This document shows, one piece after another, positions 11,249 to 23,295 of a stretch of DNA of 64,000 bases. How positions within the stretch are numbered: the first letter of the stretch is position 1; each line of letters begins with the position of its first letter. The notes under the pieces are model-generated. The model ran no database searches. It was not told the origin of the DNA and saw only the letters and a list, made by a program, of their open reading frames with translations. A program made the translations under genes and the position numbers. Source of the DNA: Siphonodentalium dalli (taxonomy: Eukaryota; Mollusca; Scaphopoda; Gadilida; Siphonodentaliidae); contig CP136062.1 in NCBI GenBank assembly GCA_032622095.1, forward strand, positions 7,777,710-7,841,709, in the 5' to 3' direction.

Positions 11249-12361
11249 ATGTCGGTTAAAATTCTTTCAATGAATTGTCAAGGAATTGGGGATAAGAAAA
11301 AACGGAGAGATGTCTTCACATACCTTAACAAGTTGAAGTATGACATTTACTGTTTACAAGACGTTCATTTTACTCGCGATCAAGAGAAATTTATTCAATC
11401 GGAGTGGGGTTATACATGTTGCTTTAATTCTTTCAAATCATCAAGTAGAGGCGTCGCGATTTTATTCAATAATACATTTGGTCTAAAGATTAATGCATTA
11501 CATACGGACCCAAATGGGAACATGCTCATAGTCGAAATTAATGTAGATGATTTCAAGCTAACATTAGTAAATATATATGGACCCAATGCAGATACCCCAT
11601 CTTTTTATGAACAAATTAACAAAATACTAACCGATGATATCATATCTGATAACGTTGTGATTTGTGGTGATTACAATATTGCCCTTAATCCTTCAAAAGA
11701 CTGTTTTAATTACGTTAGTGACAATAACCCGAAAGCTCGCAAGGAACTATTTAAACTAATCGGCGAAAGAGACCTCATTGATGTATGGATATATCATAAC
11801 CCAGAACAACTAAGATATATTTGGCGAAGAAAGTCCCCGTTTAAACAAGCACGTTTAGATTATTTTCTCATATCAAACTGTATTTTGCCTTTTATTGAAT
11901 CATCTTCCGTAAGACCTGGTTATCGTACCGATCATTCAATAGTAACTGTGAATTTCAAATTATGTGATACGAAACCCGGGCGTGGCTATTGGAAATTTAG
12001 TAACTCTCTACTTTCTAATAAAACTTTTGTCGATAAAATAAATGAAACTGTAGATACGACTGTCGAACAGTATAAATCGTCGGATAATGACACGCTATGT
12101 GATAACGAAGAGAGTCCAAAGTTTCAAATAAACGACCAATTATTCTTTGAAACATTGCTCTTGGAGATGAGAAAAACGACGTTAACTTTTTCAAAAGCAC
12201 TAGCAAATACTAAACGCCAAGAAGAATCTTTACTTGAAGAAGACATTGAAGTGTTAGAAAATCGGCTTACTGGTGATGATGGTATTGAGAAATTACAACA
12301 ACTTAAACTACAATTAGAAGATATAAGAAAACAGAAATTAGGAGGCGCAATGATACGTTAA
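11249..12361 (+). pseudogene. LINE ORF2 part 1: apurinic-like endonuclease (EEP) domain
   Basis: This 370-codon frame starts at ATG 11249 and encodes the target-nicking endonuclease of the LINE. Visible EEP signatures are MNCQG (Asn9), CLQDVH (residues 35-40), VNIYGPN, CGDYNIAL, RLDYFLIS and TDHSIV. The usual metal-binding Glu of the LQE-x-H motif is Asp38 here; this may be lineage-typical or weakening, and I cannot tell which. The C-terminal third is a coiled, charged linker. The frame stops at TAA 12359, where relatives read on into R-A-R-W-V-x-x-G-E-K-P-T-K-Y-F; that motif lies immediately downstream in the same frame. The stop is therefore an acquired nonsense mutation. Confidence 0.9.
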
Positions 12362-12438
12362 AGAGCTCGATGGGTCAGTGATGGGGAAAAACCAACTAAA
12401 TATTTTCTTAACTTAGAAAAAATACATTAATACATTAT

Positions 12439-15093
12439 ATGAATAAAGCACTTCTTCGGGTTGAAAAAGAGGATGGTAAAGTGGTTACAGATCAAAATGA
12501 TATTCTCGAAGAGGCCAAACTATATTACGAAAAATTATATGAAAATAGACACGAGAACACAAATGTATCGGACATTGAACAATTTGTTCGCGTTCAAAAT
12601 GATAACACAAATAATTTCCCAAATAAATTATCTCCAGAAATCTCTCACACCCTTGAATCACGTATTTCTGAACACGAGGCATTAACCTATTTAAAACATA
12701 TGCGCAATAACAAAAGCCCTGGTTCCAGTGGCTTCTCGTGTGATTTTTATAAAATGTTTTGGAATAAAATTGGTAAATTCCTAGTTAGGTCATTAAACTA
12801 CGGCTTAGATAAAGGTGAATTATCGGTTATACAGAAACACGGTATTCTTACTCTGATTCCAAAAGAAAACAAACCCAAACAATTCCTAAAAAACTGGCGA
12901 CCTATTTCACTTCTTAATGTGTCATACAAAATTCTATCCGGTATAATTTCTGAAAGATTGAAAAGTGTAATTCAAGATCTTATTCATCATGATCAGAGTG
13001 GGTTTTTAAAAGGTAGATTCATTGGCGAAAATATACGATTAATATCAGACATTTTGTCCACAACAAAATCTGCTAACATTCCTGGACTACTTGTACTCCT
13101 TGACTTCGAAAAAGCTTTTGATTCGGTCTCCTGGTCATTCTTGTCGTCAGTCTTAAAATACTTCAACTTTGGGGATAATTTTATTAAAATCATTAATTGC
13201 TTGTATAACGGTATATCGTCAAATGTCAATATCAACGGGCATGTGTCTCGTAGCTTCAGAATCTCGAGGGGCTGTCGCCAAGGTGATCCATTTTCGCCTT
13301 ACATTTTTGTATTGTGTGTAGAAATATTAGGTATAGGATTCCGGAAACGGAAAAATATCAAGGGTATTAAGAAAGGGAATTCAGAATTTAAACTTTCACA
13401 ATATGCTGACGATACCTCATTATTTCTTGATGGTGACCCCCAAAGCCTTGACAATGCATTCGAGCTATTACATGACTTTTATCTTATTTCAGTTTTAAAA
13501 ATTAATTACGACAAAACAGTTGCGGTATGGATTGGTAAGAACAGAGATTGTACTGACTCTATATGTGACAGATGGAAAATAAGATGGCTATCAAATGGTT
13601 TTAAAGTTCTCGGTGTAAATTTCCAATTAAATGCCGATGATATATTTTCGAATAATTACATCACAGCGTACAACCAGATACGAACAATTTTTTCTGTGTG
13701 GTCTAAAAGACACCTGACTGTTATCGGGAGAGTCACAATATTCAAGTCATTGGTACTTTCTAAACTCTCGTTTTTATTTATGACAATTCCAAATCCACCA
13801 AAAACATTCTTAACTGACATAAACAAAGACATATATAATTTCATATGGGATAAAAAACCTGACAAAATTGCTAGGAAATATTTTCAACAAGACTATTCCA
13901 TGGGAGGTTGTAAAATGATTGATATCCAAACATTTATGCATTCAATGAAAATATCATGGGTGAAACGCTACATAACTCAACCGGATTCTTGGCAAAACCT
14001 CGTCCGATATCAAATGGAGTGTAAAAACAATGACAAATGGTATCTATCGAATGGATGTGCCCTTAATAGATATAAAAGCAAATATATCAATCAATTCTGG
14101 ATAGATGTTCTAGATGCATGGAAAATATTAAACTTAAATATGGCTCCAAAAACGCACAGTGATGTGCTCTCATCGACGATTGTAAATAACGATATTTTCA
14201 AAATAAACAAACACGCAATTAATGACAGATCGTTGGCCCTTCGTGGCATATATTTTGTGAACGATCTTATGTGTGATAATAACAAGTTAATGTCCTATGA
14301 CGAAGCAAAGCGGTTATATGGCATTAAAACAGATTTTTTGACATACAACTGTATAATCTCTTCAATAAAAAAATACCTAACTAAAATGGAAAACTCTAGT
14401 AGCTATCAACAAAGTAACAACGATCGACTGAACAACCCAATACTACCGTATCAGATCGAACACTTACTCAAATCGAATTCGAAGTATATATACAATTGCA
14501 TTCAAGACCCCAAAATGAACATGAACCTCATCTCAAAATGGGAGAAGAAACTAAATATGCACCATGAATTAGACTGGTGGTCAGACGTTTTTAAAACTCC
14601 CTTTGTTCAGTTTTGTGACATGAAATATGTATGGTTTCAATATCGGATAAACAATAGAATATTAGGGACTAGCAATGTACTAAAGAAAATGGGTCGATCT
14701 GAAAATGATACATGTTCATTTTGTAAAATTGATAAAGAGACCATTAGCCATCTTATGTTTCAATGTCACATTATTGCTTCGCTGTGGAACGAGATTCGTG
14801 TATGGATATTTAACACGACTTCAAATAAATTAGAAATTAATTCAAACACAATTTTGTTTGGCAAAGCTGATACTGAAAAAATTGATCCACTCCTCCAAAC
14901 GATCTTGGTCATAATTAAGTATAATATATACCGATCAAAGATGAGATCTCAATTACCAAAATTGCAAAATATCCAAGCAGAAATACGAATGTATGCAAAA
15001 ACTGAAAGATGGATTTTTTACAGCAAATCTAGATATACTGAGTTCGAATATCGGTGGGATAAATGGAAAGGTATGTTACACTATTACAGTTAA
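12439..15093 (+). pseudogene. LINE ORF2 part 2: reverse transcriptase and C-terminal zinc knuckle
   Basis: This 884-codon frame continues ORF2 after the stop at 12359 and a frameshift near 12425-12440. Reverse-transcriptase blocks are intact in order: NNKSPGSSGF, LIPKENK and WRPISLLN, LLDFEKAFDSVSW, SRGCRQGDPFSP, and the catalytic YADD at about residue 322. L1/Tx1-type thumb features follow (KTVAVWIG, VLGVNF, IGRVTIFKSL, SKLSFLF). Near residue 759 is a CCHC-type motif C-x2-C-x9-H-x4-C beginning CSFC. The combined ORF2 would be about 1,280 residues, normal for L1-group elements. The ATG at 12439 is only the first Met after the frameshift, not a true start. Confidence 0.92.
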
Positions 15094-15749
15094 ACAGCAC
15101 ATACATAACTATATATATTTACATGTATGCTGGAAATGTAGTACATAACATTGCACATGCCTGGCACACAAGTATTCCGTAAATATTATTTAGTATTGTA
15201 AAAACTGTGTTTAAACACGAATGCTGACCAGACATGTGCCGTGTTGTGTGACTTACCTAACAGTATGCTTACTTATTTGAATCATATAGTGAGTAAAATT
15301 AATTGTATACCACCTATCCATGCCGTACATAATCACGTTACGTAAATATACCAGATTTTAAGACTTTTAGCTCGATGCTAACACTAATTAATAACCCCTC
15401 AATGTTAATATTTTGCATTGTATAATTAGCATATATATACCTAATAACGTGAGGGACTCAGAAAAAATTATAAATAATACATATATACCCAATATTTCAT
15501 TTTCATTATATCTATTATTATAACTAATGGAAATTTAATATAACTAAATAACACAACATTCATAAAACCATTCACTCCACACTCTTTTTTCTCTTCTACC
15601 TTTCTACAATCTCAAAAAAAAAATAACGAAAGAGACAAAAACTGTTTAATTACCAACCATTAACTGTAATGTATACTTCATGTACTGTCACAATGTATTT
15701 GGCTTTTTTAAAATAAAAATTTATAAATTTTTTTTTTTTTAAATAAAAA
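15094..15749 (+). other. 3' UTR and A-rich tail of the LINE
   Basis: This AT-rich stretch contains A runs near 15613-15624 and T/A runs at 15728-15750, ending at the right target duplication. No coding potential is seen. The run 'aaataaaaaa' directly before the duplication is the likely retrotransposition tail. Confidence 0.7.
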
Positions 15750-15762
15750 AAACCGTGTGTTA
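15750..15762. repeat. Right target-site duplication of the L1/Tx1-like LINE
   Basis: This is the second copy of AAACCGTGTGTTA and pairs with 9898-9910. Confidence 0.9.
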
Positions 15763-15865
15763 GCTTGTACACTTCAATCATATCTCCCCGATTTCGCCTG
15801 TAGCTGAGAGACATGATGCCGGAGAGACATGAGGCCATCATGGGTATTATAGTATAACATATCAC
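15763..15865 (-). pseudogene. CR1-like LINE C-terminal remnant, upstream half
   Basis: The minus strand encodes LSYRRNRGDMIEVYKLTHG, the strongly conserved motif near the C-terminus of CR1/jockey-type LINE proteins (LxYRRxRGDMIEVYKxxHG). It is continued at 9690-9897 across the inserted LINE. Upstream of about 15850 similarity fades, so the older element was truncated or decayed. Confidence 0.8.
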
Positions 15866-16096
15866 AAAGTATTTATCTAATATGTATTTGTTGAGTATCT
15901 ATTATAGATTATATAAAAAACGCAGGTGTAAGAGATTTTGACCATTGGGTTCAATTTCCGTTGGGCATATTCGCGTGAACTGGCACGTTGTGACAATTTA
16001 GCAAAGCGAGCTAATCGCGGGAAACAAATCCAACAATTTTGGCATTTACGAATCTCCTAAAATGTAGTTTGTGTGATGTATTATGGTAGGTAAGCA

Positions 16097-16213
16097 TGTT
16101 ATATACACAATGTTTGTAATGATTCATGTATCGCGACTCGGCTAGTTTTCGTGACCACATAGCGACTCGGAGACCAAGGTCTAGCCTCGTCGCGATACAT
16201 GAATTGATACAAA
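16097..16213. mobile_element. Small foldback element
   Basis: The arms begin GTTATATACACAATG and end CATTGTGTATATAAC, about 48 bp each. They contain 'tcatgtatcgcgac' and its complement, around a loop of about 20 bp that itself repeats part of the arm (gcgactcgg). It resembles the hairpin at 41233-41344 in size and design but not in sequence. Probably a miniature palindromic transposon. Confidence 0.8.
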
Positions 16214-16228
16214 CACATTGTGTATATA

Positions 16229-16875
16229 ACACATATATACATCTTCTATATATCTGAGAAACATCAAACGGCGCTTTCGTTACAAAAAAAATACACTGCG
16301 AGTAACACGATAGACGGCGTTGTGTTACATGGACTAAATTATTGTATAATAGCTAGAATAGTTCGTTGAGCAATTGTTTATTCTGTCCAGATATTTCATA
16401 TTTAGATGGGCAGTGTATAATTATTTGAAATATCGATGTTAATATGATGACACATTTCAAATACACGTTATATAAAATACTACGATTAGTTGTCACTAGA
16501 GATTGAGTGGGTGGGGGAGACAGTTATCAAGGAAAGTTGTATGCAGATGGATATGGAGAGTGTTGACGAGTCATGTCCGGATACTGGATGCAGTAGGGAG
16601 TGGGTATGCGAGTAGGACTGTTGTCGATTAAAGTGTTATGTGCTATCATGTAAGTCGAGAGTGTGGAGAGTTATAGACTTGTCCTGAGACTGCAGTAGAG
16701 AGTGAGCATGCATGTGATATTTAATATGTATTATTCAAAGAAAACAGAAGGAAAATATATGAAGCATTCAACATATAGAATACAGTTATTGGAGGCTATA
16801 TATAGTGCGCACCGCTGCCCTCTGGCTTAATTGCACACACACACACACACATGATACACGAAGTGGAGTATTTAC
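16229..16875. repeat. Outer inverted repeat, left arm part 2
   Basis: This continues the left arm after the 7.8-kb insertion. It is the reverse complement of 25382-26150, for example 'gcaccgctgccctctggc' near 16809 against 'gtcagagggcagcggtgc' near 25420. The spacing of 'gagtgtggagag' type motifs also matches. The homology ends near 'gatacacgaagtggag' (16853-16868), just after a CA run. Confidence 0.85.
16832..16851. repeat. CA microsatellite
   Basis: A run of about nine CA dinucleotides follows 'cttaattg'. It marks the inner edge of the outer inverted repeat left arm. Confidence 0.85.
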
Positions 16876-17774
16876 TAGCGATATACATGTATATATCAGA
16901 GATGTATACACGAGTTACAATCGTGAGCCAACTGTGCCATTCAGGTCACATGCACGCGCTTAGTCACAGAGAACAAAACGGATGCTGCTCTTCAATGCAT
17001 CATGCATGTAACATACAAAACATCTCAATTAAATTACGTTACGGTGAGCGTTTCTTCAGCACGAGATATAATTTGAGGTTAAATTACACGACACGGAAAT
17101 CATTCGGTTAAAATTGAGTATCACATTTAACTTGTAACTGAGAAGTTTTTTTTTCAACCAGTGATGAATGCTATGTGGCAGATACAAGAATGTGTGACTT
17201 GCGTGCACATACGTGTAACCGAAACCGCATACAGTGCTCCCGGACTCTCACACAGAGATGCCCACAAACGAAAACACTTTGATCACCCATCAGGTCCTAT
17301 TATGATAAAACACATGCTAATAACGAGAGAACAGATAGTAATTTGAAACATGTTTAACGAAAAACACTAAACTAATCACAACTATGGATATTTTCCAAAA
17401 TGTTGCACGCGTCGCCTTTACAATATCTTTATAATGCAGCGCTGATATTTCCAACTATATATGAAGAAACAGAGAAACTATGCTCGGCCAACAGCCTTTC
17501 TTAAATTCCAACTGTACTCAGTGATTCATTCAATATTGGCATAATTCCGTTGTGACTGTATCGCGAATTATCTGCACATTGTTTTGGTAATGCAACGAAA
17601 TGTGAATTATTATAATCCATACGCCTTTAGAGCTTGAGCTGCCTGTAGACCACCTCCTCCCATATGCGGATTGTTGGCGGTTATGATATATTTGTAGGAC
17701 TATATCAGTCCTTCAATTTGCCGGTTGTTTGCCATCTGGCTATGGGGGCTTTACAGAGTTATCGGTCTTTGAAA
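16876..17774 (+). other. Spacer between outer and inner inverted repeats, nothing coding
   Basis: There are only short open frames without domain similarity. By eye I find no match to the corresponding spacer on the right (22156-25381), so the palindrome is interrupted here. Confidence 0.35.
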
Positions 17775-18745
17775 CCAAGATGGCCGCCAACATTGAATAT
17801 CTGACCAGGTTAATTTCAATTCGCAATTACTCAGGAAGTTTTGAGGTATTACATCGTGCTATATGTCGTTCTGTTCACAATTGAGTACTTCTTATTTATA
17901 TGTATGAATATATTTCGAATATTAAAAATGGCCGACAAAATGGCCACCGGAAGTGGAAAATATGACGCTTTTCACTAAAATATCTTCTATATTGGTTTCT
18001 GATGTTACTTTGGCTCAAAATGGCGGCCTAAGTGGCCGTCAAAATATGGAAACAATTTAATATTGCCCCAGCGAGCCCTACAATCACTTATAAGTTGTGG
18101 TTGATGAATAAAATTGGCTATATCCATTGAAAACTAACATGTCTGATTCACCTTTGTAAATTTTTAGTATTGTAACCACTAACATTACCAGAAATATTGG
18201 ATTTTACTCTCACTAACTTGACATAAATATCGGCAAAAAATTATTTTTAGGTTTGGCCATATAACAAAAATAAACTGTAGCTAACTTGGTATGAAAGGTG
18301 TGTATTGTTTTGATGTATTGTAAATGTGTTACAGTAAGGTGTTCGTAGATGAAATTACTCAAGATGGCTTCCAAAATGGCAGCCAACTAGGGTAAAAAAG
18401 CTAAATTTTCAAATATATCCGGAACTTTATTATCTGCTGTTCCGAAACGTTAGCAAATTTTGACTCACTTGGTTATTATGCATGTTAGATAATCAAATGA
18501 CAACTAAATATTATATCTGGTTACCCCTGTTCCTTATGGGGTATGACAACTTCATTTTAAAGTTGCAGTATGGAATTTTGCCGAAAACCTCTTTTGATAT
18601 TCTGGGCCACAACCTTTAAAGGAAATAGGCAGAACTGTGAAAAGGAACTGAGATGCACCATAATCTGTGGCTATTCTGGCTCAATAGGATAAAAAATGAT
18701 CAACTTGATACAATAGGAAGGTCAAGATGGCAGCCAGAAGTTACA
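17775..18745. repeat. Inner inverted repeat (foldback), left arm
   Basis: The left arm of a long foldback is the inverse of 20935-22155. Examples are 'aagatggccgcc' with 'tatctgaccaggtta' near 17790-17815 against 22120-22150, and 'caaatgacaactaaatatta' near 18494 against 21200. Short runs of 'aaaatggc' recur inside the arm. It directly precedes the minisatellite that fills the loop. Confidence 0.85.
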
Positions 18746-18774
18746 GCGTGGTCATATGTGGAGTGAATATTTAT

Positions 18775-20905
18775 ATGGTATAGTTTATGGTCACGAATGA
18801 TGTGAATAGATATGCAATGAGTGACTATACATATGATCATGAGTGGGGTGTCCATTGTGAGCTGTATAGTTATACAAATAGTGGCTGTATGGTCATGTGT
18901 GAGGTGAATATGTTTACAAGGAGTGAATGTATGGTTATGTGTCGATGTACGGGTATACACGATGTTGCTGTATGGACAATGATGTGATAGGTGGTATAAC
19001 GAGAGTTACTACACGGTCATATCGGTGTTGTTTATATATATGAGTGACTGTATGGTCATGGTGGGATGTACAGGTGTACCTTGGTTGGATGTATTGTCAC
19101 AGGTTGGTGTATATGTATACACGTGTTGTCTGTGTGATCATTGGTGTGGTATATGGATAAATAGAGAGCGGTTGCATGACTAGATGTAAAGTGTATAGGT
19201 GTACACGGAATGACAGTACGGTCATGTATATACAAGCCTGAGGTATATCTGGGTGGTCGTTGGCGAGATAGTATATAGGAAGTGCCCTTGTGGTAATGGG
19301 TGGTGTATATTCATATATGTCGTGGATGTATTTGCCATTGGTGGATGTATATGAATCATGGAAGACGTGTATGAGTATACAGTGAGTGGCTGAATTGTCA
19401 TGTGTGGGGTGTATATACAAGTCTGGAAAATAAGATTGACCGCGTGTGCGAAGTATTGGTACATCTGGAAGGACTTATCACCATTGTTGGTGTGTATATG
19501 TACACCTGGAGTGACTATATGGTCATGTGTGGGTGTATATGTATATATCGAGATGCTATATGGCCATGGGTATGGCGGATAGGTAGGTATACATGGAGTG
19601 ACTGGCCATTGGTGAAATGAATAGGTGTACAAGGAGTGACTGTGTGGTCATCAATGTGGTGAATAGGTATACATGGAGTGACTTTATGGTCATGGATCAG
19701 GTGTAGGGGTATACCTGATGTGCATGTATGGTGACTCATAGCCGTATGGTCATGTGCTATGTGCACGGGTATAAACAAGTGTGGTTGTATGTGTATAGCA
19801 CGTGTGGCCATATGGCCATTGGTGATGTGCATATTTAGACCTTGAGTGACTCTATGGTCATGGTTGGTGTATATGTTTGTCTTGAGTGGCTATTTCGGGT
19901 TTGGGCGTGGCGAGTAGATATATAGAGAGAGACCGTATACGTCGTATAGCCAATGGTGAGGTGAATAGGTGTATCAGTAGTGACTGCTCATGAATGTAGG
20001 TATACAGGGAGTGACATTATGTTCAAGGGTCAGGTATAGGAGTTTACCAGTTGTATCTGTATGTTGATTCATGGCTGTGTGGGGTGTATGTGGGGTGTAT
20101 TCACAAGTGTGGTTGTATGGTCATGTGTGTGGCGTATGTGTATAAAGCGAGTAACCATATGACAATTGGTGGGGTGCATATGTATACCAGGAGTGTCTCT
20201 ATGGTCATGGTGGGGTGTATACGTCCATCTTGAGGGGCTATTTCGCAATGGGCGTGGCGAGTAGATATACAGGGATTGACCATATGGCCAACTGTGAGGT
20301 GAATAGGTGTACCAGTAGGGGCTATATGATGATGCATGATTGTGGCGTATAGGTACACATGTAGTGCCTACATGGGCATGGGTCGGGTGTATGAGTTTAC
20401 ATGGTGTACCTGTATGTTGACTCGTGGCTGTGTGTGGTGTATTGGTATACGCAAGTGTGGTTGTATAGTCATGGGTGAGGGTATGTGTATAAAACGAGTG
20501 GTTATATGACCATTTGTGAGGTACATATGTATACCTGGAGTGACTATGGTCATGGGCGGTGTAATATGTATATATTGAGTGGCTATTTGGCCGTGGTGTG
20601 GAAAACAGGAACACATGGAGTGACTGCACGGTCAAAGTTGAGGTCAATAGGTATACACTGGTTGACTATGATCATGAATGTGGTGAATATGTATACGGTC
20701 ATGGCTCAAGTGTAGGACATATAAATGGTGTGAGTGCAATGTTACTGATATATGTATGTTGTGGCTGTACAGAGGTATGGCTGTGCAGTGATGGGTGAGG
20801 TGTATGTGTATAAAGCGAGCGACTATATTGTTTCCTCTGTCGTGTTTATTTGTACATGGAGTGATTCTATGGTCCTGGCGAGTTGTACATGTGTACCTCG
20901 GATGG
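18775..20905. repeat. Minisatellite of about 42-bp units in the foldback loop
   Basis: This is a tandem array whose consensus is roughly TATGGTCATG-nG-TGnGGTG followed by nATAnGTATAC-annnGAGTGACTG. About fifty diverged units are present, some arranged as higher-order pairs. The minus strand holds open frames with a 14-residue periodicity rich in His, Thr, Pro and Tyr. These follow from a unit length near a multiple of three and have stops, frame changes and no start context, so I do not call them genes. Confidence 0.92.
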
Positions 20906-20934
20906 CTATCGCTTTCCACAAAAATTCAATGATA

Positions 20935-22155
20935 TGTTAATCGATAGAGAGGTCACGTCAGAAAGTCCTCCTTTGCGTTTATGCCCAGTGGAGGATATGC
21001 TAAAGTATTTCCTGACAGAAGTTGAAAAGTGGTATGCCAATGGGCTAGAGTAGCCACATATTATGGTCCCTCTCAGTTCCGTTCTGCCATTTCCTTTCAA
21101 AAACATGGTCAGAATCCCAAAATAATTTTCGGCACAATTCCTCACTGCATGAAATTAAATGTTCATTCTTCATAATGTACTTGACAACCAGAATTTAATA
21201 TTTAGTTGTCAGTCGATTAACTAACATGTCTAATAATCAAGTGAGTCACACTTTTCTACCTTTTCGGAACAGCAGAGTATTATGCTCCGGATATATGTGA
21301 AAATCAACTTTTACCCAATTTAGTTACCATTTTGGAAGCCATCTTGAGTAATTTGGTCTCAAAAAACCTCAGTGTGACACATTTAAGACAGATCAAGACA
21401 ATAGACTTCTTTCGTACCAAAGATAGTTACATTTTACATTTCAAAAATGGTTCAAGCCCGAGAAGAGATTTTTTGCCGATATTTATGTCAAGTTTGGGAG
21501 AATAAAATCGAATATTTCTGGCAATGTATTTCTTACAATAGTAACAATTAACCAACGTTCATCAGACATGTTAGTATTCAATGCATGGAAGGCAGAATAG
21601 CCAATATCTACCATTTTCCATATTTTGGCGACCATATTGGTGGCCGTTTTGAGCCAAAGTAACAACTTTTGTTCCCATGAGTTGGAATATGAGTAATATC
21701 ATGGGTAATGGTATGCCTCACTTGCATTCTACAGTTCTGATCATTCCTTTTTGAAAAATGACTAGAAACCCAATTGTTATCTGTTTGTGAAATTTGATAC
21801 CGCATTATGTAAAATCTAAATTTTGTGGGATTGGAAGGGGCAAGGACGGCAATAATTGCTTTTTTCATTACCCCATTGATTATTTAATATAAAAATACAA
21901 AAATAAGGTCACAATCCTCAACCATCTCCAAACAGCATAAACTGATCTAGAAGATATTAGTGAAAGGCATCATATTTTCCACTTGCGGTGGCCATTTTAC
22001 ATATATGAAATTTATTCATACCTATAGATAAGAATTACTCAATTATCAATATAATGACATATCGCACGACTTAATGCCTCATAAACTCCCTGAGTGATTG
22101 CGAATTAAAATTTACCAGGTCAGATATTGTAATTTGGCGGGCATCTTGGATTCAA
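20935..22155. repeat. Inner inverted repeat (foldback), right arm
   Basis: This is the inverse of 17775-18745. It is longer than its partner because of an insertion of about 275 bp (roughly 21665-21940) without a left-arm match. Homology ends near 'gggcatcttggattc' at 22139-22153. Confidence 0.85.
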
Positions 22156-22900
22156 TGGCCTCGAAATATGTGAATAATGACTACCTATATACATCCATGT
22201 GTTCATGGAATATTATAGAAAACTGCCCTGGCCTATGTTATCGTGGACAATCACGGAAACATCGGTATTGTTCATAGTTTAAATACGTTATGCATGCGTA
22301 AGGTTACACACTGTACTTTTTCAGATATATCTTCAAAATAAATAAAAAATATACTATCGAGTCAGGTGCGCATGTAACGCTATCGACGCAGACACTTATT
22401 ATATACAGTTCGAATGAACCTGAGTTTGAACAGATACATAGTGTTTTAGTATTTATTTTGAGAGAGATGTTTCCCCTACCCCCAATAAAGATTTTATCGC
22501 AAAAAATCACAGTCGTTTGTTGAAAATCGCTATAAAATGAAAACTCCCCCACCCCAGAGTGGCAAACAAGCAGAAAAATGTGTGAAATACATCCGTCAAT
22601 CGGAAACACATAGTCGGCAAAAATCCGCACAGGGGGAGGGTGGCCATATGATAGCTCACGGTCTATTATGCATTATATGAACAGCTCATATCACCCGATA
22701 TATTCTGCGTGGCTGAATGATACCCAATCGGAACCTTAAAGGAATAGGGTGCTGAAAAAACAATAATATTTTCTTTCAATATACCGATAATATATATATA
22801 TAATGTCCATTGGGCGCATATAATCTAATATTCGGCCGCCATTCGTTATTTTTATAACGATAATAAAAAATTCCGAAGTTAGCCGAAGATTTTGATGTAG
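22156..22900 (+). other. Right spacer, nothing coding
   Basis: This AT-rich sequence has a TA run at about 22790-22802. Phrases near 22485 ('cccctacccccaa') recur near 23490. No exon-like segment is recognised. Confidence 0.35.
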
Positions 22901-22907
22901 ACGAAGT

Positions 22908-22977
22908 CACGTGATCATCGGCCCGATCACGTGATTGTCACATGTAAACAGAAGCATAGCACGTGATCGATCACGTG
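22908..22977. promoter_or_regulatory. Cluster of four CACGTG E-boxes
   Basis: CACGTG occurs at 22908, 22928, 22960 and 22972, the last two as a near-perfect palindrome GCACGTGATCGATCACGTGG. CACGTG is the core site of bHLH-zip factors such as MITF/TFE, USF and MYC (established). Four sites in 70 bp is far above chance for AT-rich DNA. Which promoter they serve is unknown; the nearest coding candidate is the minus-strand THAP exon 1.2 kb away. Confidence 0.5.
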
Positions 22978-23295
22978 GTAACCCATCGACAACGGATAGA
23001 TACGCTACGGCAGTATTTTAAGTTTGCATGTAGTCGATCTCGGCCTTTGAAGATTGTCGCGTTATCACACTACGAATGCAAAACTTTGCCGAAAACATCG
23101 CCGTTCTCGTAATTAAATGTCTTTATCGTGTTATTATTATTATATGTATCGCGATGTGTTGTTACTATAAAGCCATGCCCGTATATTATTCAGTTTTGCG
23201 CGCATTTATCTATATAAACACGTGCTCGTGTTTATATATTTTTTTCCGTTACCGGAATAGTCCAAGTTATATTATATATTACCTTTGCCTTGTGT

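Larger units (their letters stand above)
9911..15749 (+). mobile_element. Near-complete L1/Tx1-like LINE, 5.8 kb
   Basis: This is a non-LTR retrotransposon on the plus strand. It has a 1.3-kb 5' region, an endonuclease segment (11249-12361), a reverse transcriptase segment (12439-15093), and a 3' region ending in an A-rich tail (AAATAAAAAA). It is bounded by the 13-bp duplication AAACCGTGTGTTA. The protein is interrupted by one stop and one frameshift only, so it is a fairly young but inactive copy. No separate ORF1 is visible in the 5' region. Confidence 0.92.

Noticed and set aside
18700..20919. Open frames up to 192 codons with His/Thr/Pro/Tyr repeats
   Set aside because: The 14-residue period equals the minisatellite unit of about 42 bp. 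Frames are broken by indels and lack start context.
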